This document shows positions 8,656 to 16,942 of a stretch of 64,000 nucleotides of DNA, one piece after another. A model generated the notes under the pieces. It worked only from the letters and a program-made list of their open reading frames with translations. It made no database searches and had not been told where the DNA came from. Positions within the stretch are counted from its first letter, which is position 1; each line of letters starts with the position of its first letter. The DNA is taken from positions 496,001 through 560,000 of the forward strand of contig NZ_CP051488.1 in assembly GCF_014490785.1 (NCBI RefSeq), given 5' to 3'. The translations under genes were made by a program, and so were the position numbers. The DNA is from Kosakonia sp. SMBL-WEM22. GTDB taxonomy: Bacteria > Pseudomonadota > Gammaproteobacteria > Enterobacterales > Enterobacteriaceae.

Positions 8656-9333
8656 TTAGCCCGCAGGTGGGTTGACCGGACAGACCAGCGGCGTTTTCTC
8701 GCCGCTTTGCTCCTGCTCAACGGCCAGGTCGTCCACCAGTGTCATAAATTTGAGTTTGTCACTCGACGCCAGCAAACGTGATTCTTCTTCACTCTCCGTC
8801 GGGAAAAAATCGCACTGGGTGAACGTCACGACACTTTTGCCAAATTCAGGAAGCGGCGCGCTAAGGGTACGGCTCTGCCACAGGCCAAAGAGCATAAATG
8901 CGCACAGCATAAACAGGACCAGCAGCGCCAGCGCGCCATACTGTCTGCGTGTTGTCAGAGACTCATGGGCGGGTGGCACTGGCGCATCACACTTGTCCGT
9001 GACGGCGATAACGGAAAAATCGCGGCTGAATACAAAGCCGGTTTTGGGGATGGTTTTAATCACGTATGAGCCTAAGCCAAAGTCTGTCATCGTTCTACGC
9101 AACAGCGAGATGTACTGATTGAGGGTGTTGTTGGTGGAGTGCAGGCCATACCGTTCCCAGACGGCCTGAAAAATTGCATCGCGGGTAACGATTTCGCCGC
9201 GATGCTCAATAAAAAAGACGAGTAAACGACTGCTGGCGAGCGTTAAATACCGTTTTTCATTTTCAGCACCCGCGCTCCATATTGCACCATCGGCGGGTCT
9301 GAAATAGATTTCCTTATCTATAATAAAGAGCAT
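8656..9333 (-). CDS. CadC-like membrane-anchored winged-helix regulator
   Basis: Predicted one-component transcription factor spanning the inner membrane. From the ATG at 9333 it has 225 residues: an OmpR/PhoB-type winged helix (about 1-105, with the recognition region STNNTLNQYISLLRRTM and the wing IKTIPKTGFVF), one membrane helix (about 132-152) and a short periplasmic tail with two cysteines (174 and 218) that could form a disulfide. I preferred this start because AAGG lies at good distance; ATGs at 9348, 9360 and 9363 are alternatives. It is divergent from the lipoprotein and invasin genes, so it is the obvious candidate to control them. No E. coli orthologue sits at this position. The signal it senses is unknown. 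Confidence 0.8.
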   Translation of the reverse strand: MLFIIDKEIYFRPADGAIWSAGAENEKRYLTLASSRLLVFFIEHRGEIVTRDAIFQAVWERYGLHSTNNTLNQYISLLRRTMTDFGLGSYVIKTIPKTGFVFSRDFSVIAVTDKCDAPVPPAHESLTTRRQYGALALLVLFMLCAFMLFGLWQSRTLSAPLPEFGKSVVTFTQCDFFPTESEEESRLLASSDKLKFMTLVDDLAVEQEQSGEKTPLVCPVNPPAG

Positions 9334-9824
9334 GTTTATACCTTTCATGATGCCTTTCATCATGGAATAAATTAAAAAGAAGACGTTAGATACTTCTGTA
9401 ATAATGAAATTAATTAACTCTTTTTATATCCTGTTAATTGAACACCTACAGTCAGAATTGTGAGGCTGTCTGGAAAATGTAACCATATTGTCGATGCTAC
9501 CTATTTTGTCAATAAATAAAGCCGATTTTTTTCAGATTTAAGAGACGCATCCCGACAATTTACCAGATAATTTTCCCGAAAAGACCGGGATTTTGTTATT
9601 ATTTTTTTTATATTAATTGTGCGTTGCGCTGAAAGTGACTTATATAGCGATAATTTATGTTGTTTGTGTTTAATGTTCCGATATAAATAGCTAAAAACAC
9701 GCGCGCAATTTTATCATTTAACCCTATAAGGCGCGAGCAGTGTGGATAGGTATATCCTCACGGCATTCGCACGTTTAAAACCTGGCTATTTTAGTAACGG
9801 TTTAATTTTAAGGGGAAAAATAAA
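9334..9824. promoter_or_regulatory. AT-rich divergent control region of the invasin block
   Basis: This 491-base non-coding stretch is far richer in A+T than the backbone and lies between the CadC-like gene and the lipoprotein gene, so both promoters should be here. I could not assign a convincing -35/-10 pair. It holds an interrupted palindrome at 9740-9761 and a short CCCG/CGGG hairpin near 9574-9590 followed by a T-rich run. AT-richness is compatible with H-NS silencing, which is inference. Confidence 0.55.
9740..9761. promoter_or_regulatory. Interrupted palindrome upstream of the lipoprotein gene
   Basis: Arms GTGtGGATA and TATCCtCAC are separated by four bases and pair at eight of nine positions. 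It ends 63 bases before the lipoprotein start. It could be an operator or a 5'-UTR hairpin; no factor can be named. Confidence 0.35.
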
Positions 9825-10265
9825 ATGAATAAATTAAATGCCATTATATTAAGCAGCGCGTGCGTATGTCTTCTCTCAGCCTGTGCAGGCAACGCGAGCC
9901 AGCAAAGAAAAGGCGATTCGGCAGCCAACGTCAGTAGCGTAAACGCGGTGCAAGGCGTGGCGACCGAACGTAAATCGCCTTTTTTCGATGGAATCGTTAT
10001 TGCATCAACTAATAATGCGTGTATCGACAAATTTAACTTCATCCGCGGCACGGATACGGCGACCTATAAAAACTACTCCAGTGACTACTCAAAAATAGGC
10101 GAAGGCTACAAATTTCTGAACATTAATAAAAACATTATGGGTAAAGAGGCGAAAGAGATCTACACCATGCAGCTCGATCTCAAGCTGGATACCCTGTGTG
10201 CGAAAGCGCACTACACGAGTTACCAAATAGTTAAAGAAAAGATGCGAAACCTGGCCAATATCTAA
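9825..10265 (+). CDS. Small putative lipoprotein next to the invasin
   Basis: Unrecognised 146-residue protein. The N-terminus is a lipoprotein signal: hydrophobic core then LLSAC with the lipidated Cys at position 20, and Ala at +2, which predicts the outer membrane. The mature part has two further cysteines (in NNACIDKF and DTLCAKAHY) that could pair in the periplasm, and no repeat or known domain that I recognise. AAGGGG precedes the ATG. It lies 77 bases upstream of the invasin gene on the same strand and probably shares its transcript, so a role in assembly, folding or anchoring of that protein is plausible but unproven. Confidence 0.75.
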   Translation: MNKLNAIILSSACVCLLSACAGNASQQRKGDSAANVSSVNAVQGVATERKSPFFDGIVIASTNNACIDKFNFIRGTDTATYKNYSSDYSKIGEGYKFLNINKNIMGKEAKEIYTMQLDLKLDTLCAKAHYTSYQIVKEKMRNLANI

Positions 10266-10342
10266 CAAATCTATCACCGCTTTCTAATTTGCATGCCGTT
10301 TTTAAAAACGGCTTTTTCGTGTTTTTCCTTGATGATCTAATA

Positions 10343-13300
10343 ATGAAAACGAAACAACTTCCTGGCTGGAAGCGTGGAACCGTGTGGGGAATAATCGCGC
10401 TCCAGTTATGTAATCCACTCTTTTTTCCCTTTACGTCTGCGGCGCAGGCAACAGAATATGCCGATTATCACAGCATGGATGAAACCATGGCCGGGCTGCA
10501 GGCGCTTATCAGTGAACCCAGAATGCTATCTCACGCGGTTTCGCCTAAGCCGCAAAATAATCCGCCCCTGCCGTCACTGAATGTGCAGGTGCAGCAGGAG
10601 GCAGAACCGGCTAATGCAGATGCGTGGCTGGCACCAAAAGCGGCGCAGGCCGCGCAGTTGCTGATGTCGGAAGATGTCAGCCGCTCCTCCTTTGCCTTCG
10701 CCCGCAGCCTGGGCGAAGGGGTTATCAACCAACAACTTAGCGACTGGCTGGATCAAAAGGGCAGCGTGAGTGCCTCGCTGGACAGCAAAGGGGCGATTAG
10801 CGGCGATCTGCTGTTGCCGCTGCTGGAGAGTGAGCGGCAGTTGGTGTTCAGCCAGTGGGGGCTGCGCAAAAGCGATGCGCGCCATATTGGCAATGTTGGG
10901 CTGGGCTACCGTCACCAGGTTGCGGGCGGCATGCTGGGCATCAATGCGTTTTATGATTATGACTACAGCGGCAAGAATGCGCGCCTTGGTATCGGTGGCG
11001 AGGCCTGGGCCGATTTCCTCAAGCTCTCAGCCAACGCCTATTACGGCCTGACCGGCTGGCACGCCTCGACGCTTAACGGCATGAAAGAGTATGACGAGCG
11101 GCCAGCGAATGGGTTTGACCTACGCCTCGACGGCTGGTTACCGACACACCCGCAGTGGGGCGCGAAGCTGAAATATGAGCACTACTTTGGCAAAGGCATC
11201 GCCTTAACGCCCGCCAGCGGGCCGGACGATCTGCAACGTAACCCCTATGCGGTCACGCTCGGCCTTAACTACACACCGTTTCCATTACTGACGCTCTCCG
11301 GCGAGCGCACCTTTGGCGACAGCCAGGATACACGCCTCGATATGGCGCTTAACTACCGCTTCGGCGTGCCGCTTTGGCGGCAGCTCTCAGGTGACAATGT
11401 CGACCTGCACCGCAGTCTGGTTGGCAGCAAATATGCTCTCGTCGATCGCAATTACAACATCGTGATGCAGTACCGCAAGCAACCGCTGGTGGCGCTCTCA
11501 CTCCCCTCACAGATGACCGCGGAAGCGGGAACGACGCTGACTATACCGGTGACGATTAGCAAAGCGAAGTATGGCCTTGATCGCATTGAGTGGAGTGCCT
11601 CGGCGAATTTTACCGCCAACGGCGGCAGCTGGAAGCAGCCAGCGCTGACTGCCCTGCTGGTGCAGGTTCCGGCCTATCGCAACACGCGCAGCCAGCTCGA
11701 TGCCGCACAGGAGTATGTGTTGACCGCCGTTGGCGTCGATAAAAATGGCAACCGCGCCACGCCAGTGACCACCACCATCCGTGTGCTGCGAGCCAGTGAA
11801 ACGGTCACGCCAATCGCAATTACACCCGGGATACCCCAACTGGCTGATAACCAGCAGGCTTTTACTCTGACGGCCAGGGTAGTGAAGGAGGGGCAACCGG
11901 TCGCCGGGCAGCAGGTAACGTTTCATGTTGCTCAGCTTGCCGACAGTAAAGGTAAAGCGGCGGCAACGCTGTTTAACAACCAAAGCCAGGATGATACGGC
12001 GCTCAGCGTAGTGAGCGACAAACAGGGTTTGGCGACGGTGAAGCTGAAGAGCCGCGTTGCGGGTGAAGGCGTGGTTTCCGCCACTTTACGCAACGGGAAT
12101 GGCAGTAGCGCGCAGGTGAAATTTATTGCCGATACCTCCACCGCTACGCTCTATGCGTTTGACACTATTACCGATAACGCACTGGCAAATGGAAAGCAGA
12201 CCAATCAAGTACGTGCGACGGTTGCCGATCGCTATGGCAATCCACTTGTAAACTATGCGGTAGGGTTCTCGGTAGATAACGGCGCGACGCTGATTGGCGG
12301 CAGCGCGGTAGTAACCGATGCACGTGGTCAGGCCACGTTGTTACTGACCCATACGCGTGCGGTGGCAACGCAGGTTACCGCAACGGTTAATGGTCAGGCG
12401 CTGACGCAAACTGTTAATTTCAGCGTCGATCGCCAGACTGCTCGCTTTATCGAGAGCCGCGTGGCGCAAGATGCGCTGGCCAATGGCCAGGCGGGCAGCG
12501 TTATGAGAGTCAGGGTAGCCGATGCACTTGGCAACCCGGTCCCGGGCATGGCGATACAGTTCATTCCCGACAGTCCGGTCAGTGTTTTACCCGCGCAGGC
12601 ACTGACCGATGCACAGGGCGTGGCGGAAACCACCTTAACCAGCCGCCGGGCAGGAACCTTTAACGCCACGGCGAAACTTGTCGGCACGCCACAAGCCGTG
12701 CAGGTGAGCACCCGCTTTATTGCTGACAGCACAACCGCACAGCTGCCGAATGAAAATCTGCAAATCTCACCCGATGGCGCTATCGCTAACGGTATCGCGC
12801 CGAATGGCGTCACGGCTACCGTTGTCGATGCTAATGACAACCCAATCCCCGGCGTAACAGTCAACTTTAGCGTTTCGCCAGGCGCAACCCTTGCTGCAAC
12901 GAGCGCCATCACCGGGCCGGATGGGCAGGCGCAAACCACGGTGGTCAGTGACATTGCCGGTCTCTATACGGTGACAGCAACGGTAAATGGCAACACTCTG
13001 AGCAAATCCACGCTATTTATCGCCGATGTGGTTACGGCGCAAATCTCTGATGCCAACCTGCTGATTGAGAGCAACGGCGCAGTGGCAAACGGAAAAGCAG
13101 TCAATAGCCTCTCGGCAACGGTGACCGATGTGAAGGGGAACCGGCTTAGCGGCATCACGGTTGATTTCACCGTCAGTGCGGGCGCGGTGCTGACTCGCAC
13201 GCAGGGCGTAAGCAATCTGGATGGTGAGGTGACCACCAGCGTTAATAGCCTGCGCGCCGGACGATTTACCGTGACGGCCCGCGTGGCGGGAACCTCGGCC

Positions 13301-14395
13301 AGTAAAGCGGTCGACTTTGTCGGCGATATCTCGACCGCTGCGCTGGCGAGCGTCACGCTACAAGGGTCTACAACCGATAAAACCGCCAACGGAACAGACA
13401 GCTTTACCTTCAACGCGCTGGTGAAAGATATCAACAACAACCCTGTCAGCGGTGCGACGGTGCAGTGGCTCCAGGACAAAGGTGTTGCTGCCACCATCAA
13501 CAGCCTGAGCGTGACCAACGATGATGGTATTGCCGCTGCCCTGCTTGAGAGCACTACCACCGATGTGATGAACGTGCAGGTTTCCGCGTCGCTCAATAAC
13601 GGCGTCAGCATTGATGCGGATAAAACGGTGAGTTTCCATCCGCAGCAGGTCAACCTGCGTGGCGGAGTCTGGGGAGCACAGGCGGTATGGGGCTACAGCA
13701 ACCCTGCACCGGTTGTCGTACCCGGCGCTGAGATTAACCTTTTTCATAGCAAAGGCGATGCGCAGCCTGCCTATTCTACTCAGGCTAACAGTAACGGCAG
13801 TTACAGCATTAATGTATTGTCAGGAAGCTACTATGTTGAGGTTACCGCACCAGGCTACTTCCCGTTGCAGACCACGATGACGGTGGTCAGAGGAACACTC
13901 TTTGCCCAGGACTTTACCCTGACGCACCGCCTGAAGGGGGCTGTGGCGAAAATTGTCGTGAGCTGGAACGCCACGCCGGCGAATCTCGACGCGCACCTGA
14001 TTGTACCGCCAAAAGCGAGCAATCCCGGCGGCGCCAGGCAGCATGTCTACTACATGACGACGCACCCGGTGGGTGCAGAAGCAGGGCTGGAGAATGATGT
14101 GCGCAATGGTTATGGTCCGGAAACCGTCTCGATTGGCAACTTCCATCCGGGCTCATACTGTTACTCGGTACATAACAGCCAGCCGGCAACCGGCCCACTG
14201 ATGACGGGAGCGAAGGTTACGCTCTCCTTGTCAGATGGCCGCAGCTGGAACTGGGCGGTGGAAAACGCCAGCGGATCGCAGCGCAATACGTTGTGGCACG
14301 TCTTTAAACTTAACGTTGACCAGCAGGGCAGCGTGAATGTGGAAACCGTCGGAACAACCTCGTCCGGCCCACCGTACAAGTTTGATGGCTGTTAA
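10343..14395 (+). CDS. Inverse autotransporter of the intimin/invasin family
   Basis: Predicted outer-membrane adhesin of 1350 residues with a surface-exposed passenger. In order: a signal peptide (about 1-36), a periplasmic segment without a recognisable LysM, a 12-strand beta-barrel (about 125-345, with typical GLGYRHQV, GINAFYDYDY and DERPANGFDLRLDG motifs), a linker and an Ig-like domain (about 385-485), six bacterial Ig-like (Big_1) repeats (about 489-1096, each with an ANG...V.D..GNP pattern), a carboxypeptidase-regulatory-like beta-sandwich (about 1100-1195) and a last domain resembling DUF2135 (NLDAHL...NGYGPETVSI...WHVFKL). The only cysteines after the signal are 1273 and 1350, the latter being the final residue. 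I chose the ATG at 10343 for its signal peptide; no strong Shine-Dalgarno is seen, and the frame opens 18 codons earlier. Ligand unknown. Confidence 0.88.
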   Translation: MKTKQLPGWKRGTVWGIIALQLCNPLFFPFTSAAQATEYADYHSMDETMAGLQALISEPRMLSHAVSPKPQNNPPLPSLNVQVQQEAEPANADAWLAPKAAQAAQLLMSEDVSRSSFAFARSLGEGVINQQLSDWLDQKGSVSASLDSKGAISGDLLLPLLESERQLVFSQWGLRKSDARHIGNVGLGYRHQVAGGMLGINAFYDYDYSGKNARLGIGGEAWADFLKLSANAYYGLTGWHASTLNGMKEYDERPANGFDLRLDGWLPTHPQWGAKLKYEHYFGKGIALTPASGPDDLQRNPYAVTLGLNYTPFPLLTLSGERTFGDSQDTRLDMALNYRFGVPLWRQLSGDNVDLHRSLVGSKYALVDRNYNIVMQYRKQPLVALSLPSQMTAEAGTTLTIPVTISKAKYGLDRIEWSASANFTANGGSWKQPALTALLVQVPAYRNTRSQLDAAQEYVLTAVGVDKNGNRATPVTTTIRVLRASETVTPIAITPGIPQLADNQQAFTLTARVVKEGQPVAGQQVTFHVAQLADSKGKAAATLFNNQSQDDTALSVVSDKQGLATVKLKSRVAGEGVVSATLRNGNGSSAQVKFIADTSTATLYAFDTITDNALANGKQTNQVRATVADRYGNPLVNYAVGFSVDNGATLIGGSAVVTDARGQATLLLTHTRAVATQVTATVNGQALTQTVNFSVDRQTARFIESRVAQDALANGQAGSVMRVRVADALGNPVPGMAIQFIPDSPVSVLPAQALTDAQGVAETTLTSRRAGTFNATAKLVGTPQAVQVSTRFIADSTTAQLPNENLQISPDGAIANGIAPNGVTATVVDANDNPIPGVTVNFSVSPGATLAATSAITGPDGQAQTTVVSDIAGLYTVTATVNGNTLSKSTLFIADVVTAQISDANLLIESNGAVANGKAVNSLSATVTDVKGNRLSGITVDFTVSAGAVLTRTQGVSNLDGEVTTSVNSLRAGRFTVTARVAGTSASKAVDFVGDISTAALASVTLQGSTTDKTANGTDSFTFNALVKDINNNPVSGATVQWLQDKGVAATINSLSVTNDDGIAAALLESTTTDVMNVQVSASLNNGVSIDADKTVSFHPQQVNLRGGVWGAQAVWGYSNPAPVVVPGAEINLFHSKGDAQPAYSTQANSNGSYSINVLSGSYYVEVTAPGYFPLQTTMTVVRGTLFAQDFTLTHRLKGAVAKIVVSWNATPANLDAHLIVPPKASNPGGARQHVYYMTTHPVGAEAGLENDVRNGYGPETVSIGNFHPGSYCYSVHNSQPATGPLMTGAKVTLSLSDGRSWNWAVENASGSQRNTLWHVFKLNVDQQGSVNVETVGTTSSGPPYKFDGC

Positions 14396-14403
14396 TCTCT
14401 GCA

Positions 14404-14432
14404 AGCCCTGCCGTAACTGGCGGGGCTTTTTT
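14404..14432 (+). terminator. Terminator of the invasin gene
   Basis: A 9-bp stem with one G-T pair (14404-14412 and 14419-14427), 6-base loop, followed by six T. It lies eight bases after the invasin stop codon and closes the accessory block. Confidence 0.9.
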
Positions 14433-14549
14433 GCAATTTTCGCTGATTTCTGTGACCTGCGATGGCGGCATTTTTCTTTTAGTCATCTTTTTAGTATAAG
14501 GTTTAAACACGGACGAACCGCGTCCAGCTCATTGATTACGGGGAATGAC

Positions 14550-14903
14550 ATGTCGGTAAAATATTTGGCGGGGATGGTTGGCGCAGCGTTTCTGTTGGCA
14601 GGCTGCAGCAGCAGTAATGATCTGACCCCAGGCGGCCAGAACGTGCGCTTTGTGGAAGATAAACCGGCCGCGCAGTGTCACTATCTCGGCACCGCCAGCG
14701 GCAAGCAGAGCAACTGGCTCTCTGGCCAGCATGGCGAAGAGGGCGGCTCAATGCGCGGCGCAGCAAACGCCCTGCGTAACCAGGCCGCCGCAATGGGCGG
14801 TAACGTCCTTTACAATGTGAGCAGCCCGACGCAGGGCCTGCTGTCGAGCTTTGTCCCGACCGCCAGCGAAATGAATGCGCAGGTTTACAAGTGCCCTAAC
14901 TGA
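14550..14903 (+). CDS. yjeI: YjeI family lipoprotein (DUF4156-type)
   Basis: Predicted outer-membrane lipoprotein of unknown function. The 117 residues begin MSVKYLAGMVGAAFLLAGC, giving a lipobox LLAGC with the lipidated Cys at 19 followed by Ser. The core KQSNWLSGQHGEEGGSMRGA is almost identical to E. coli YjeI as I remember it. In E. coli it directly follows groL; here the invasin block separates the two, which marks the insertion point. I chose the ATG at 14550 from the signal peptide; the longer open frame upstream overlaps the invasin end and terminator. Confidence 0.9.
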   Translation: MSVKYLAGMVGAAFLLAGCSSSNDLTPGGQNVRFVEDKPAAQCHYLGTASGKQSNWLSGQHGEEGGSMRGAANALRNQAAAMGGNVLYNVSSPTQGLLSSFVPTASEMNAQVYKCPN

Positions 14904-15221
14904 TCCCTTCCCTTGCGCCCGTTAGCAATGGCGGGCGCACTGAAACAGCCGCTATTTTTCGCACTCTGCTATTTATTCGCTGCTTGTAAATAAGACGATA
15001 ATAATTTTGCTGCTAATTACATTTCTCCTTGCTGAATATTAAGTTTTCTTAAGGATGGTGCTTTTTTTAATTATAATTCTGCGAATTTTATTTTTTCTAA
15101 AAAAGAGGATATATCGAGGTAAAGTAATATTTTTCGCTGCCGATACTCACATCAGGACAAAGCGCGAAGGAGTGTGAAAAAAAACAATACTATTAATTGC
15201 ATGAAGTGTCGGGAGTTACCA
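14904..15221. other. Intergenic region upstream of the first chemoreceptor
   Basis: This 318-base AT-rich gap holds no gene. A GC-rich hairpin without a T-tract (arms 14914-14921 and 14932-14939) may end yjeI transcripts. The sigma-28-type promoter for the chemoreceptor is at 15120-15146. Confidence 0.6.
15120..15146 (+). promoter_or_regulatory. Sigma-28 (FliA) promoter of the first chemoreceptor
   Basis: TAAA (15120-15123), a 15-base spacer and GCCGATAC (15139-15146) match the flagellar class 3 consensus TAAA-N15-GCCGATAA with one mismatch. It lies 75 bases before the chemoreceptor start. Confidence 0.82.
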
Positions 15222-16865
15222 ATGAATATTACAAAGAGATTGTTACTTGCTTTCTCGTTACTGATTATAAGCCTCATCGGCACAAACCTGATTGCGATAT
15301 TTTCTTTATCGAAACTGGGTGAGTCGCAAACGAACTTTAAAGAAAATACCTTACCCAGCCTCGACATGATGAACAGAGAGATGCTGAAAGTGCTGACGAT
15401 CCGCGGCCAGCTCTTCGTTCACGGTCTGACGGAAGAACCCGCCACGATGGCGGAAATCAAACAGAACGCATTAAAATTGTATGACGACGTTTACGCCATG
15501 CACCAGGGTTACCTTAAAGATCTGGTTTCTGATCAACACGATCAAGAACTGTCAAATAAAACGCTGGGCGATTTAGAAAAGTTTCGCGCAGTGATGGATC
15601 AATTTTTTAAAGTCTCAGAAGGTAATGACCGGGCTGCCATTATTCAGGCTATGCGTAAAGGTGGGCCAGTTGCCGATAGTATTGCCATATTAATTAACGA
15701 CTTTACCGATCAGGTTGCTTATAACGGCAAGCTGGTAAATGACGCCGTCTCTGCTAACTCCAGCTTAATTAATCGCTCAATAGTGTTATCCATTACCGCC
15801 ACGCTGGTCACGACCCTGGCTCTCGGTCTGTTTGGTCTTTTTACCGTGCTTAACATCAAGCGTCGTCTTAACGATATGCGCGATGGCATGGAAAATATCA
15901 GCGAGAAGCTGGATCTGAGCCAGGCGCTGACAACCGGGCGGATGGATGAGATTGGCCGTGCGGTTGCCGCGTTTAACCTGCTGGTCGAGCGTGTTGCTGA
16001 GTCACTGAAGATGGTGCGTGCCGCCTCAAGCTCGGTGAACACGGCAGCGAATGAGATTGCGTTAGGCAATAACGAACTCTCGGCACGTACTGAACAGCAG
16101 TCGGCAGCAGTTGTTGAAACGGCTGCCAGCATGGAGGAGCTCAGCTCGACGGTGAAACAGAACGCCGAGAACGCCCATCAGGCGAGCCAACTGGCCATTA
16201 CCGCGTCGGATACCGCTGCTCAGGGCGGCACCGTAGTCAGCGTGGCGGTAAATCGCATGAAAGATATTATGGAGAGCTCAAAACGCATCTCTGAAATTAC
16301 CTCGGTGATTAACGGCATCGCCTTCCAGACCAACATCCTCGCGCTGAACGCTGCGGTAGAAGCGGCAAGGGCAGGGGATCAGGGGCGCGGCTTTGCGGTG
16401 GTAGCAGGCGAAGTTCGCTCGCTGGCCCAGCGCAGTGCGCAGGCGGCCAAAGAGATTGAAACCTTAATCAGCGAATCGGTGAACTATGTCGAAGAGGGTT
16501 CCCGTCAGGTTGACCTGGCTGGCGAAACCATGAGCGGTATCGTCAACTCCGTTATGCAGGTGAAGGATTTGATGCAGGAGATTGCCGCTGCTTCTGATGA
16601 GCAGAACCGTGGCATCGGGCAGATTGCGCAGGCGATGTCTGAGATGGACACCACTACCCAGCAGAACGCCTCGCTGGTCCAGGAGTCCTCGGCGGCTGCG
16701 GGTAGCCTTGAAGAGCAGGCAACAAAACTGCAGCAGCTGGTGGATGTGTTCCGTTTACCGGGCCAGCAGCCGGCTCGCGCCAGTGCCAGCACAGTGAAAG
16801 CACCCGTACAGCGTGTGCGCCTGGCGCCTGCCGGCGGCGCTGATGAGGGCTGGGAGACATTTTAA
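15222..16865 (+). CDS. Methyl-accepting chemotaxis protein with four-helix-bundle sensor
   Basis: Transmembrane chemoreceptor of 547 residues that should signal through CheW/CheA. It has a first membrane helix (about 7-30), a periplasmic four-helix-bundle type sensor (about 31-190), a second helix (about 190-212), a HAMP segment and a long cytoplasmic coiled coil with the conserved hairpin tip around IINGIAFQTNILALNAAVEA. The C-terminus GWETF fits the pentapeptide that tethers CheR and CheB in major E. coli receptors. I chose the ATG at 15222 because GGGAG lies six bases upstream; a GTG at 15174 is too close to its AAGGAG. The ligand cannot be read from sequence. It replaces E. coli yjeJ between yjeI and epmB. 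Confidence 0.92.
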   Translation: MNITKRLLLAFSLLIISLIGTNLIAIFSLSKLGESQTNFKENTLPSLDMMNREMLKVLTIRGQLFVHGLTEEPATMAEIKQNALKLYDDVYAMHQGYLKDLVSDQHDQELSNKTLGDLEKFRAVMDQFFKVSEGNDRAAIIQAMRKGGPVADSIAILINDFTDQVAYNGKLVNDAVSANSSLINRSIVLSITATLVTTLALGLFGLFTVLNIKRRLNDMRDGMENISEKLDLSQALTTGRMDEIGRAVAAFNLLVERVAESLKMVRAASSSVNTAANEIALGNNELSARTEQQSAAVVETAASMEELSSTVKQNAENAHQASQLAITASDTAAQGGTVVSVAVNRMKDIMESSKRISEITSVINGIAFQTNILALNAAVEAARAGDQGRGFAVVAGEVRSLAQRSAQAAKEIETLISESVNYVEEGSRQVDLAGETMSGIVNSVMQVKDLMQEIAAASDEQNRGIGQIAQAMSEMDTTTQQNASLVQESSAAAGSLEEQATKLQQLVDVFRLPGQQPARASASTVKAPVQRVRLAPAGGADEGWETF

Positions 16866-16875
16866 GTTCCGACAC

Positions 16876-16942
16876 GCGCTTGTTTCCCGTGCAAGCGCTT
16901 TTTTCACGGTCGCGTTGCGTATTTCGCGACCGTGCTTTTTTT
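16876..16942 (+). terminator. Two tandem terminators after the first chemoreceptor
   Basis: First hairpin: arms 16876-16882 and 16892-16898 followed by six T. Second hairpin: a perfect 10-bp stem (16905-16914 and 16925-16934) followed by seven T that run into the epmB stop codon. Together they insulate convergent epmB from the chemoreceptor transcript. Confidence 0.85.

Noticed and set aside
9574..9600. CCCG/CGGG hairpin followed by a T-rich run, considered as a terminator in the adhesin control region
   Set aside because: The stem is only five pairs and no gene ends nearby on that strand.
10574..10915. Open frame on the minus strand inside the invasin barrel region
   Set aside because: It is a shadow of the invasin coding frame, without its own start signals.
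14914..14939. GC-rich hairpin after yjeI, considered as a terminator
   Set aside because: The 8-bp stem is real but no T-tract follows, so it is mentioned only in the intergenic entry.
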